In this document: positions 36,039 through 43,887 of the stretch, piece by piece
Numbering within the stretch: position 1 is the stretch's first letter
Layout of the letters: every line of letters begins with the position of its first letter
From: Micromonospora sp. NBC_00389
GTDB lineage: Bacteria; Actinomycetota; Actinomycetes; Mycobacteriales; Micromonosporaceae
DNA length: 64,000 bases
Assembly (NCBI RefSeq): GCF_036059255.1
Contig: NZ_CP107947.1
Coordinates: forward strand, 6,262,001 to 6,326,000
Direction of reading: 5' to 3'
Notes under the pieces: generated by a model
The model's database searches: none
What the model was told of the DNA's origin: nothing
Seen by the model: only the letters and a program-made list of their open reading frames with translations
Made by a program: the position numbers and the translations under genes

Positions 36039-36833
36039 ATGACCGTCGCCACCATTCCGGTCGAGGCCGGGCTGATCAAACGCCCGATGCTCGCCGAGGT
36101 CGTCGCCAACCGGCCGCTCACACCTCATCTGCGGCGTATCACGCTGACCGGCATGGAGATCGACCGCTTCGGCTACGGCGGACCGGACCAGCTGGCGCGG
36201 ATCTTCCTCGCCGCACCCGGCGCCGAACTGCACCTGCCGGACTCTGAGCAGTGGTGGCCCGCCCTGCAGGCCATGCCGGCCGAGCTGCGGCCGGTGGTTC
36301 GCAACTACACGGTCCGGCGCCTGGACGCCGGACGGCGGGAGCTGGACATCGATTTCGTGCTCCACGGCGACGGCGGACCGGCCTCGGCCTGGGCGCGTAG
36401 AGCCGCACCCGGCGACCCGATCGGCGTGCTCAGTGACGGCTCCGACTACGCCCCGCCCGTGGACACCGAGTGGCAGTTGCTCATCGGCGACGAGACCGCC
36501 ATGCCGGCGATCACCGCGGCTGTCGAGGCGCTGGCGCCAGGGACCCGGGCGATCGCGCTGATCGAGGTGGGTTCCGCGGAACACGAGATCGAGGTACGCA
36601 CGCCCGCCGGTGTCACGCTGACCTGGCTGCACCGCGGCGGCACACCGGCGGGCGGCAGTGATGTGGTGATCCGCACGCTGCGTGAGCTGGCGTTGCCGGC
36701 CGGCACGCCGTACGCCTTCGTGGCGGGTGAGTCCGCAATGGTCACGACCGTCCGCCGGCACCTCTGCGCCGAACGGGGCATGGCCAAGGACCGCGTCTAC
36801 TTCTGCGGCTACTGGAAGGTCGCCGCACACTGA
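36039..36833 (+). CDS. Siderophore-interacting FAD-binding reductase (SIP/ViuB family)
   Basis: Cytosolic flavoprotein of 264 aa that reduces imported ferric siderophore and frees the iron. The FAD-binding domain carries the RNYTVR motif near 88-93, followed by DIDFVLHGDGGPASAWA. The NAD(P)H domain has LLIGDETAMPAI and the SIP-specific ends FVAGESAMV and VYFCGYWKVA. ATG 36039 has AAAGGAG. It is divergent from the importer operon, and each direction has its own iron box. In mycobacterial IrtA this domain is fused to an exporter-fold ABC subunit, a useful parallel for the two ABC genes here. Confidence 0.93.
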   Translation: MTVATIPVEAGLIKRPMLAEVVANRPLTPHLRRITLTGMEIDRFGYGGPDQLARIFLAAPGAELHLPDSEQWWPALQAMPAELRPVVRNYTVRRLDAGRRELDIDFVLHGDGGPASAWARRAAPGDPIGVLSDGSDYAPPVDTEWQLLIGDETAMPAITAAVEALAPGTRAIALIEVGSAEHEIEVRTPAGVTLTWLHRGGTPAGGSDVVIRTLRELALPAGTPYAFVAGESAMVTTVRRHLCAERGMAKDRVYFCGYWKVAAH

Positions 36834-36877
36834 ACCTTCCGCCTACGGCCGCCGTCGTCCGGCATCCGCACCCGGAG

Positions 36878-37180
36878 CTATTTGACCTTGCGGGTCGATC
36901 GGGCCACGATGCCCTCGTACTCCGGGTGCTTGCCCAGCCACTCGGCGAGGAACGGGCAGATCGGCACCACGGTCCGACCCTTGGCCCGCGCGTCGTCCAT
37001 CACGGCACGAGCCAGGGTCGACCCGACGCCCTTGCCCTCGAACTCCGGATCAACCTCGGTGTGGGTGTAGACGATGATGGTGCCGGTCAGCTGGTAGGTG
37101 ACCACCCCGGCGACCACGCCCGCCTCGTCGCGCGCCTCGAACCGCTCCCGCGTCGGCGCGTCTGTCACGGTGAACTGCAC
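36878..37180 (-). CDS. GNAT-like acetyltransferase (PF14542, YjdJ type)
   Basis: Small protein of 100 aa with a single compact acetyltransferase fold: VTYQLTGTIIVYTHTEVDPEFEGKGVGSTLARAVMDDARAKGRTVVPICPF. EGKGVGS is the acetyl-CoA pyrophosphate loop and the final WLGKHPEY is typical of the family. GTG 37180 is preferred (MQFTVTD); a longer frame to 37213 would need a TTG start. The substrate is unknown. It lies just beyond the nrdAB terminator. Confidence 0.85.
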   Translation of the reverse strand: MQFTVTDAPTRERFEARDEAGVVAGVVTYQLTGTIIVYTHTEVDPEFEGKGVGSTLARAVMDDARAKGRTVVPICPFLAEWLGKHPEYEGIVARSTRKVK

Positions 37181-37239
37181 CGGACCATCCAACCACGCTG
37201 TCCAGCCGGCCAATTGGTCGGTGCGAGGGCACCGCGGAC

Positions 37240-37278
37240 CGAAGCCCGGACCGCTGTCGACAGCGGTCCGGGGCTTCG
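37240..37278 (-). terminator. Terminator of the nrdAB operon
   Basis: Arms 37240-37256 and 37261-37278 pair over about 17 bases with one bulge and a TCGA loop, starting 12 bp after the nrdB stop. Confidence 0.78.
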
Positions 37279-37289
37279 TCGTGTCAGGG

Positions 37290-38327
37290 CTAGAAGTCGT
37301 CGTCGAAGGCGACGGTGCCGCTGACCCCGACCTGGTACGCCGACACCCGCCGCTCGAAGAAGTTGGACAGCTCCTGCACGTCCTGCAACTCCATGAAGGC
37401 GAACGGGTTGGCCGACCCGTAGTGCGGGGCGATGCCGAGCTGGGCGAGCCGCCGGTCGGCGACGTGCTGGAGGTACTCCCGCATGTCGGTCAGGGTCAGT
37501 CCCGGCACACCGTGGTCGAGCAGGTCCTCGGCGAACTGGACCTCGCACTCGACGGCCTCGTTGAGCATCTGGCGGACCTGGTCGGCGAGGTCGTCGTCGA
37601 ACAGGTCGGGTTCCTCGCGACGGACGGTGTCGACGACGTCGAATGCGAAGGCCATGTGCATGGACTCGTCGCGGAACACCCAGTTGGTGCCGGAGGCCAG
37701 GCCGTGGAGCAGGCCACGGGAGCGCAGAAAGTAGACGTAGGCGAAGGCGCCGTAGAAGAACAACCCCTCGATGCAGGCGGCGAAGCAGATCAGGTTGAGC
37801 AGGAACGTCCGGCGGTCCTCGCGGGTCCGCAGCTCCCGAAGATCGTTCAGGGAGTCGATCCAGCGGAAGCAGAACTCGGCTTTGCGGCGGATCGAGGGGA
37901 TGTTCTCGATGGCCGCGAAGGCGGCGAACCGCTCGGTCTCGTCGGGCACGTACGTGTCGAGCAGGTTGAGATAGAACTGGACGTGCACCGCCTCCTCGAA
38001 CAGCTGCCGGGACAGGTAGAGGCGACCCTCGGGGCTGTTGACGTGCTGGTAGAGATTGAGCACGAGGTTGTTGGCGACGATGGTGTCGCCGGTGGCGAAG
38101 AAGGCCACCAGGCGGCTGACCAGGTGCCGCTCGGCCGGGGAGAGCTTGTCGAGGTCGGCGAGGTCGGCGTGCAGGTCGACCTCCTCGACGGTCCAGGTGT
38201 TGCGGATGGCGTCGCGGAACCGGTCGAAGAAGTGCGGGTAACGCATCGGGCGGAGGGTGAGGTCCATCCCGGGGTCGAGCAGCATGTGCGTGGTCCTCGT
38301 GTCGGTGGTGGTGTGGGCGGCGGTCAC
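37290..38327 (-). CDS. nrdB: Class Ia ribonucleotide reductase small subunit
   Basis: Radical-generating R2 subunit of 345 aa. The di-iron ligands and radical site are visible: EEAVHVQFY gives the E-x-x-H pair with the tyrosyl-radical Tyr four residues after the His, IEGLFFYG supplies the third Glu, and RDESMHMAF the final Glu and His. The presence of Tyr marks an oxygen-dependent class Ia enzyme. GTG 38327 overlaps the nrdA stop (GTGA); ATG 38285, with GAGG upstream, is an alternative start 14 codons in. It makes deoxyribonucleotides with NrdA. No nrdS follows, unlike Streptomyces nrdABS. Confidence 0.93.
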   Translation of the reverse strand: MTAAHTTTDTRTTHMLLDPGMDLTLRPMRYPHFFDRFRDAIRNTWTVEEVDLHADLADLDKLSPAERHLVSRLVAFFATGDTIVANNLVLNLYQHVNSPEGRLYLSRQLFEEAVHVQFYLNLLDTYVPDETERFAAFAAIENIPSIRRKAEFCFRWIDSLNDLRELRTREDRRTFLLNLICFAACIEGLFFYGAFAYVYFLRSRGLLHGLASGTNWVFRDESMHMAFAFDVVDTVRREEPDLFDDDLADQVRQMLNEAVECEVQFAEDLLDHGVPGLTLTDMREYLQHVADRRLAQLGIAPHYGSANPFAFMELQDVQELSNFFERRVSAYQVGVSGTVAFDDDF

Positions 38328-40723
38328 TGGCAGGCCTCGCACGACTCGGGGTTCTCCAACGAGCAGGCCAGTGCCTCCGCGTCGGTGGCCGCGGGTGCGA
38401 CAAGGGCGACGGCGGTGGGCGCGACGGTGGCCTGCTGGATCCGGGTGGCGGGGCGGGAACGCAGGTAGTAGGTGGTCTTCAGCCCGGCCTTCCAGGCGTA
38501 CAGGTACATCGAGGAGAGCTTGCCGATGGTGGGCGAGGCCAGGAAGAGGTTCAGCGACTGGGACTGGTCGATGAACGGTGCGCGGGCGGCGGCCAGGTCG
38601 ATCAGTGCCCGCTGCGGCAGCTCCCAGGCGGTGCGGAACAGCTCCCGGACGTCGGTCGGCAGCTCCGCGATGTCCTGCACCGACCCCTCGGCGCGCCTGA
38701 TCGCCGACCTGATCCGGTCGGTCCACAGGCCACGGGTCTTCAGCTCGCGTACCAGAGCGGTGTTGACCTGGAGGAACTCCCCCGACAGCGTCTCGCGCTT
38801 GAACAGGTTGGACACCTGCGGCTCGACGCACTCGTAACAACCGGCGATCGACGCGATGGTGGCGGTCGGGGCGACCGCCACCAGCAGCGAGTTGCGCAGC
38901 CCGTAGGCCTCGACCCGCTCCCGCAGCTCGGCCCACCGTGCGGTCTGCGTTCCCTCGACCCCCCACAGGTCGGGCTGCAACTGCCCCCGCGCTGCCCGAG
39001 TCTGCCCGTACGCCGGGTGCGCGCCGAAACGGCGGGCCAGCTCGGCGGACGTCTCCAGGGCGGTCAGGTACAGCTCCTCGCTGATCCGGGTGGACAGCTC
39101 CCGGGCGGCCGGGGAGTCGAACGGCAGCCGCAGCGCGAAGAACACGTCCTGCAGGCCCATCAGCCCGAGCCCGACCGGCCGCCAGCGGGGGTTGCTCGCC
39201 GCCGCCTGCGGGGTCGGGTAGTAGTTGATGTCGATGACCCGGTCGAGGAACGTCACCGCGGTACGGACCGTGGCGCGCAGCCGTTCCCAGTCGACGCCGC
39301 CGTCGGTGAGGTGGGCGGCGAGGTTCACCGAGCCGAGGTTGCACACGGCGGTCTCGGCGTCGCTGGACACCTCGATGATCTCGGTGCAGAGGTTGGACAG
39401 GTGCACCACGTTGCCCGGCTCGGCGGTCTGGTTGCACAGCCGGTTCGCCGCGTCCTTGAAGGTCATCCACCCGTTGCCGGTCTGGGCCAGGGTGCGCATC
39501 ATCTTCCCGTACAGCTCCCGCGCCGGGACCTGCCGCACGTAGCGGCCCTGCGCCTCGGCCGCCCGGTACGCGGCGTCGAACCGCTCCCCCCACAGGTCGG
39601 GCAGTTCCGGTACCTCGTGCGGGTCGAACAGCGACCACAGCTCGTCGGCCTCGACACGGCGCATGAACTCGTCGGGGATCCAGTTGGCCAGGTTCAGGTT
39701 GTGGGTACGCCGGGCGTCCTCGCCGGTGTTGTCCCGCAGTTGCAGGAACTCCTCGACGTCGGGGTGCCACGGTTCCAGGTAGACGCAGGCCGCGCCCTTG
39801 CGCCGGCCGCCCTGGTTGACCGCCGCGACGCTCGCGTCCAGTGTGCGCAGCCACGGCACGATCCCGTTGGACTGCCCGTTCGTGCCGCGGATCAGCGAGC
39901 CCCGGGACCGGACCCGGGAGTACGCGATGCCGATGCCGCCGGCGAACTTGGACAGGTTGGCGACCTGGGCGTACCGCTGGTAGATCGAGTCCAACTCATC
40001 ACGCGGGGAGTCGACCAGGTAGCAGGAGGACATCTGGGTGTGCCGGGTGCCGGAGTTGAACAGCGTCGGCGAGCTGGGCAGGTAGGCCAGGCTGGACATC
40101 AGCCGGTAGAAGTCGACCGCCTCGTCCGGCGTACGGGACAACCCGCAGGCCACCCGCAGCAGCCAGTACTGCGGGGTCTCCAGCACCAGCCGGCTGCTCG
40201 GGTGGCGCAGCAGATACCGGTCGTACACCGTGCGCAGGCCGAAGTACTCGAACCGCCGGTCGCCGCCCGCATCGACGGCATCGTCGAGGGTACGGGCGTG
40301 CGCGGCGACGAACGCGGCGGTGTCGTCTCCGATCAGGCCCTCGGCGTGGCTGATCCGGATCGCCGCGCTGAACGAGGTGATGCCCTGCCGGCGGACCTCC
40401 TTGTCGACGTAGCCGGCCAGCAGCCGGGCGGCGAGGCGGGAGTACTGCGGTTCCTCGCCGATCATCTCGGCGGCGGTCTGAATGGACAGCCGGTCCAGTT
40501 CGGCGGTCGTCGCGCCGTCGTACAGGCCGCTGATCGTGCGGGTCGCCACCCGCAGCGGGTCGACGTCGGTGAGGTCGTCGGTCCACCGCTCGACCGCTCG
40601 AACGATCTTGTTCACGTCAACCGGTTCGCTGGCGCCGTCGCGTTTGCGGACATGCATCTGCGTCCGCCGCCGGCCGGGCGGGGTCGGGTCGCCGGTGACC
40701 GGAGCTACCTGGGTGACCGTCAC
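38324..40723 (-). CDS. nrdA: Class Ia ribonucleotide reductase large subunit
   Basis: Catalytic subunit of 799 aa that reduces ribonucleoside diphosphates. The N-terminal ATP cone (about 22-110, MHVRKRDGASEPVDVNKI) is the overall activity site. The core has SSCYLVDS, the loop NGQSNGIVPWLRTLD, HLSNLCTEI with the radical-accepting Cys, and VAPTATIASIAGCYECVEP. The C-terminal CEACQ provides the thioredoxin-reducible pair. GTG 40723 has AGGAG seven bases upstream. The long leader carries a cobalamin riboswitch and the promoter a NrdR-like box, so transcription should fall when B12 lets a B12-dependent enzyme take over. Confidence 0.95.
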   Translation of the reverse strand: MTVTQVAPVTGDPTPPGRRRTQMHVRKRDGASEPVDVNKIVRAVERWTDDLTDVDPLRVATRTISGLYDGATTAELDRLSIQTAAEMIGEEPQYSRLAARLLAGYVDKEVRRQGITSFSAAIRISHAEGLIGDDTAAFVAAHARTLDDAVDAGGDRRFEYFGLRTVYDRYLLRHPSSRLVLETPQYWLLRVACGLSRTPDEAVDFYRLMSSLAYLPSSPTLFNSGTRHTQMSSCYLVDSPRDELDSIYQRYAQVANLSKFAGGIGIAYSRVRSRGSLIRGTNGQSNGIVPWLRTLDASVAAVNQGGRRKGAACVYLEPWHPDVEEFLQLRDNTGEDARRTHNLNLANWIPDEFMRRVEADELWSLFDPHEVPELPDLWGERFDAAYRAAEAQGRYVRQVPARELYGKMMRTLAQTGNGWMTFKDAANRLCNQTAEPGNVVHLSNLCTEIIEVSSDAETAVCNLGSVNLAAHLTDGGVDWERLRATVRTAVTFLDRVIDINYYPTPQAAASNPRWRPVGLGLMGLQDVFFALRLPFDSPAARELSTRISEELYLTALETSAELARRFGAHPAYGQTRAARGQLQPDLWGVEGTQTARWAELRERVEAYGLRNSLLVAVAPTATIASIAGCYECVEPQVSNLFKRETLSGEFLQVNTALVRELKTRGLWTDRIRSAIRRAEGSVQDIAELPTDVRELFRTAWELPQRALIDLAAARAPFIDQSQSLNLFLASPTIGKLSSMYLYAWKAGLKTTYYLRSRPATRIQQATVAPTAVALVAPAATDAEALACSLENPESCEACQ

Positions 40724-40869
40724 TACTCACTCCTCGCGAGTTCGAGACCTGATGGCCCTCGGACACGAGGAGACAGACACCGGCGGACGCCACGCCGACG
40801 GGCGTGGGTCAGGTGGCGTCAGCCGTCCCACGCGGCGTCGGACCGCCGCCCACCCGGGTGCGGGTGCAC

Positions 40870-41050
40870 GGCGCGCTGGCAGGTCTTCGGACTTGCGGGC
40901 ACGACCGGACTCGCCGGTCTCCTACTGGCCGTCGCTTCCCAGGCCGCTTGGCGGCCCAGTGCTGATGACGGCGGTCGTTCCCACTCACCGCTGCGGGGCA
41001 GTCCCGGATTTCCACCGGGTTCCCTCTTGCCTCGACCCTCTGGATGAGCG
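40870..41050 (-). ncRNA. Cobalamin (B12) riboswitch in the nrdAB leader
   Basis: Reading leftwards, the conserved core GGGAACCCGGTGGAAATCC begins near 41025, followed by GGGACTGCCCCGCAGCGGT and the B12 box AAGTCCGAAGACCTGCCA (complement of about 40876-40893). The order and spacing are those of the cobalamin riboswitch. Downstream, arms at 40802-40808 and 40827-40833 (GCGTGGG/CCCACGC) could form the expression platform. Class Ia nrdABS of Streptomyces is known to be controlled this way. Confidence 0.9.
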
Positions 41051-41069
41051 GCCGAACCAGCTGCGCTCG

Positions 41070-41085
41070 ACACCATATATAGGGA
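41070..41085. promoter_or_regulatory. NrdR-box-like site over the nrdA promoter
   Basis: ACACCATATATAGGGA matches 12 of 16 bases of the NrdR box ACACTATATATTGTGT. Its TATATA core would also be the -10 for the leftward nrd transcript. A second copy expected about 30 bp away is only weakly recognisable (from 41100). Confidence 0.5.
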
Positions 41086-41196
41086 GGGACGCCGTTGTCA
41101 CACCCCACATGTCGGTCCCGGGCGTGTCGGTGGCCGGACTGGTGACGGCCGTCACCGACGCCTGAGACCGTCCACCCCGATGCCGCGGGGACCGGG

Positions 41197-41225
41197 TTGA
41201 CCGTTCGGACCGGCACCGATACGGT
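41197..41225 (+). promoter_or_regulatory. Promoter of the cbt operon
   Basis: TTGACC (41197-41202) and TACGGT (41220-41225) are separated by 17 bp. Transcription would start about 41233, just before the riboswitch P1 stem. Confidence 0.6.
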
Positions 41226-41236
41226 CGACCCACTAT

Positions 41237-41346
41237 CTGCGGCGACGCGAGGGAAGCCGGTGTGAATCCGGCGCGGTCGCGCCACTGTGAGCGGTCCCCA
41301 TCCTCTACGGGAGGGGCCGCGAGCCAGGACACTCGGTCGTCCGCAG
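41237..41346 (+). ncRNA. Cobalamin (B12) riboswitch in the cbtBA leader
   Basis: P1 is formed by CTGCGG (41237) and CCGCAG (41341). Between them lie GAGGGAAGCCGGTGTGAATC, a GCGCGGTCGCGCCACTGTGA segment and the compact 3' box GAGCCAGGACACTC. This is the variant cobalamin aptamer usual in front of cobalt transport genes. A short GGGGA/TCCCC hairpin follows, directly before the GAGGAGG ribosome site of cbtB, suggesting translational control. Confidence 0.9.
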
Positions 41347-41390
41347 CCTTGCGATGGGGACGCGTCATCCCCGAGGAGGTTCGCGTACGC

Positions 41391-41594
41391 ATGTCCAGCT
41401 CCACGTCCAGCCAGCCGTTGGTGCATCCCGCTGGCACTACCCGTCTCCTGTGGACGGTTCTGGCCGCCGTCGCCGTGCTCACGCTGCTGGCCTATCTCGT
41501 CGCCTTTGACCAGGGGGCGGTCTCGCGCAGCGGGATGTACCTGCACGAGCTGATGCACGACGGCCGGCACCTGCTCGGTGTCCCGTGCCACTGA
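41391..41594 (+). CDS. cbtB: Cobalt transporter subunit CbtB
   Basis: Single-helix membrane protein of 67 aa. The hydrophobic segment is about 22-39 and the C terminus carries the His-rich metal motif HELMHDGRHLLGVPCH. This is the CbtB hallmark and probably binds Co2+ outside the membrane. ATG 41391 follows a strong AGGAGG site. It is first in a three-gene operon behind a cobalamin riboswitch, so B12 should repress it. Confidence 0.92.
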   Translation: MSSSTSSQPLVHPAGTTRLLWTVLAAVAVLTLLAYLVAFDQGAVSRSGMYLHELMHDGRHLLGVPCH

Positions 41595-42358
41595 CCGCCA
41601 CCAGGGCCGCGCCCACGTTCGTCAGCGTTCTCCTTCGCGGGCTGCTCGCCGGCCTGGCCGCGGGTCTGCTCGCCGGAACGTTCGCCTACGTCGCCGGTGA
41701 ACCACACGTCGAGGGGGCCATCGCCATCGAGCAGGCCGCGGCGCACGCCGAGCCCGCCGGTGGCGGACACGATCACGAGGATGCCCTGGTCAGCAGGTCT
41801 GGCCAGCGTGGCGGCCTGTTCCTGGCCACCGGTCTGTTCGGCGCCGCGATGGGTGGCCTGCTGGCCACCGCGTACGTCCTGCTGTGTCGCCGGCGGCGGG
41901 CCTACGACGACGGACGGTCGGGTCTGCTGCTGGCCGGTGCTGCGCTGCTCGGCGTGGTGATCGTGCCGTTCATCAAGTACCCGGCCAATCCCCCGGCCGT
42001 CGGTGACCCGGCCACCATCGACCAGCGCACCGGCACCTACCTGCTGATGGTGGTGCTCGGCCTGGTGGCCGTCTGGGCCGGCTCGCTGGGCTACCGAGCG
42101 CTCGGCGACGGGGCGCCACAGTGGCTTCGGGCCACCACGGCCCTCGGCGGATTCCTGCTGGTCACCGCGGTGTCCTACGTGGTGCTGCCGTCGTTCCAGG
42201 AGGTCCCGGACGACTTTCCCGCCGCCCTGCTGTGGGACTTCCGACTGGCCTCCCTCGGCACCCAGGTGGTGCTCTGGACCGGAATCGGCCTGCTGTTCGC
42301 GGCCCTGATGAACCACGAACGGCGTCGCGGAACCGCCAGCGCACCCCTGAGCACGTGA
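41585..42358 (+). CDS. cbtA: Cobalt transporter subunit CbtA
   Basis: Membrane protein of 257 aa with about six helices. The first loop has EPHVEGAIAIEQA and a His-rich GGGHDHEDALVSRSGQRGGLFLATG, the metal-binding and signature region of CbtA. FIKYPANPPAVGDPATIDQRTGTYL is the second conserved block. GTG 41585 overlaps the end of cbtB by ten bases. With CbtB it should import cobalt for B12 synthesis. Confidence 0.92.
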   Translation: MPLTATRAAPTFVSVLLRGLLAGLAAGLLAGTFAYVAGEPHVEGAIAIEQAAAHAEPAGGGHDHEDALVSRSGQRGGLFLATGLFGAAMGGLLATAYVLLCRRRRAYDDGRSGLLLAGAALLGVVIVPFIKYPANPPAVGDPATIDQRTGTYLLMVVLGLVAVWAGSLGYRALGDGAPQWLRATTALGGFLLVTAVSYVVLPSFQEVPDDFPAALLWDFRLASLGTQVVLWTGIGLLFAALMNHERRRGTASAPLST

Positions 42359-43005
42359 CCGCCACCAGCCTGCGGCTGGTTGCCCACGGTCACACCGCCG
42401 CCCTGCGGCGGGCCCGGTTCGGCGGGAAGAACGACAGCCTGGACGAGGGCGGCCTGCGAGCCGCCCTCGCCCTGGCCTCCGCCGCGCCGGGCCAGCGGTC
42501 GATCCTGGGCGCCACCGACGTCTGCCTGTCCAGTCCAGCGGCGGCGGCCACCCAGACCGCGCACGCCCTCGGCCTGACGCCCACCATCGAAGCGGCGCTG
42601 GCCGACTGCGACTACGGACACTGGTCCGGACGGCTGCTGGAGGAGGTCGGCACCGAGCAGCCCCAGGCGCTGCGCGAGTGGCTGTCCGCACCGGACGCCG
42701 CGCCGCACGGAGGGGAATCAGTCCTGTCGCTGCGGGACCGGGTCGGCCGCTGGCTGGACGGGCAGCGCGGCCGTGGCCAGCGGATCACCGCCGTCACCCA
42801 CCCGATCGTGCTCCGGGTTGCGATCGTCCACGCCCTCGATCTGCCGTTGGCGACGTTCCGGCAACTGGACGTCGAGCCGCTGGCGATCGTCCGGCTCACC
42901 GGCGACGGGTCACGGTGGCGGCTACGACTGGGCGCGCCGCCGGCGTGCGGGACACCGAACGTCGGTGCGGACCACCAACCTACGACCGCGAAGCGACCGG
43001 CATGA
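42355..43005 (+). CDS. Histidine phosphatase-family protein in the cbt operon
   Basis: Cytosolic protein of 216 aa of the phosphoglycerate-mutase/CobC fold. The first catalytic block reads LVAHGHTA: the His is present, but the Arg of the canonical RHG is replaced by Ala. The second catalytic His is in AVTHPIVLRVA, and the Glu region is HGGESVLSLRDRV. GTG 42355 overlaps the cbtA stop (GTGA). Operon position suggests alpha-ribazole phosphatase or another step of cobamide salvage, but the altered RHG motif leaves activity uncertain. Confidence 0.8.
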   Translation: MTATSLRLVAHGHTAALRRARFGGKNDSLDEGGLRAALALASAAPGQRSILGATDVCLSSPAAAATQTAHALGLTPTIEAALADCDYGHWSGRLLEEVGTEQPQALREWLSAPDAAPHGGESVLSLRDRVGRWLDGQRGRGQRITAVTHPIVLRVAIVHALDLPLATFRQLDVEPLAIVRLTGDGSRWRLRLGAPPACGTPNVGADHQPTTAKRPA

Positions 43006-43021
43006 GAGGCGGGACCGCGCG

Positions 43022-43780
43022 TCAGGAGTCGGAGCGCCCGATCCTGACGGCGACGCCGTCGAGGATCAACTCCAGTCCGAGCGTGAAGTCCGCGTCAGCG
43101 ATCGTCGCGTCAGGGGTGTCGGACGGCGGCGCCTCGAACAGCGTCGAGGAGAACAGCCGGGCTGTCTCGGGGAAGCGCTCGGGTTCGACGAGACGCACCA
43201 GCGCGCGGCCGTAGTCGCGCTCGGCGTCGGCCTGCCCCTGGCCTTCGGCCCTGCCCTCGGCGAGGTCGCTGTACTGCCGTACGGACTGGACCACGTAGCC
43301 GTTGATCAGCGACAGGACGCCGATCTTGTGTGCCCAGTCGAGCCGGGTACGGGACATGACCGCCAGCCCGGTCTCCATCCAGGCGATCTGATTCGGGCCG
43401 GAGGGCGGTCCGGAGGTGGGCACGCGTGTCAGCCACGGCCGACGCTGGAACACCGCGCGTTGCGCGAAGGCCCAACCGCTCAGCCCGTCCCGCCAGTCGT
43501 CGGTGCGGGGGTCCGGCGGTACGCCCATGGCGGCGTCGGCCATGAGCGTGAGCAACTCGTCCTTGGAGCCGACGTACCGGTAGAGCGACATTCCGGTGAA
43601 GCCGAGGACCTTGGCAACCTTGGGAAGCGTCACGCCGCCGAGCCCGTCGCGGTCGGCGATATCCACCGCCGCAGCGACGACCCGATTGACGTCGAGGGCT
43701 GCCGGCCGCCCGAGCCGCGACGACTCGGACATGCCCCACAGCCGGCGCAGCCGAGCCGGAACGAAGTCGTCGCTGGTCAT
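43022..43780 (-). CDS. TetR-family regulator (TetR_C_11 type)
   Basis: Repressor of 252 aa. The helix-turn-helix is VTLPKVAKVLGFTGMSLYRYVGSKDELL (about 49-77). The long C-terminal domain resembles tetracycline-repressor-like TetR_C_11 proteins. ATG 43780 has GAGGGGG close upstream. It is divergent from a DUF418 membrane-protein gene, and the 107-bp spacer carries an ATACT-type dyad, so it probably represses both. Confidence 0.88.
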   Translation of the reverse strand: MTSDDFVPARLRRLWGMSESSRLGRPAALDVNRVVAAAVDIADRDGLGGVTLPKVAKVLGFTGMSLYRYVGSKDELLTLMADAAMGVPPDPRTDDWRDGLSGWAFAQRAVFQRRPWLTRVPTSGPPSGPNQIAWMETGLAVMSRTRLDWAHKIGVLSLINGYVVQSVRQYSDLAEGRAEGQGQADAERDYGRALVRLVEPERFPETARLFSSTLFEAPPSDTPDATIADADFTLGLELILDGVAVRIGRSDS

Positions 43781-43829
43781 GGCCCCCTCGTTCGCCTCCG
43801 GAATTCAGGGCTCATCATGCCAGACGGCA

Positions 43830-43864
43830 TTAGTATGCCCGTGATACTTTCTCCGACATACTAA
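43830..43864. promoter_or_regulatory. Operator cluster between TetR and DUF418 genes
   Basis: AGTAT (43832-43836) and ATACT (43844-43848) form a dyad with a 7-bp spacer. The larger TTAGTATG (43830-43837) is exactly mirrored by CATACTAA (43857-43864). Three half sites thus lie on about 35 bp, in a spacer just AT-rich enough to hold both promoters. Confidence 0.62.
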
Positions 43865-43887
43865 AGCCGGACGGGGAGAGGGACGAC

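Noticed and set aside
37181..37213. N-terminal extension of the GNAT protein to a TTG at 37213
   Set aside because: TTG starts are rare and GTG 37180 begins at the conserved fold.
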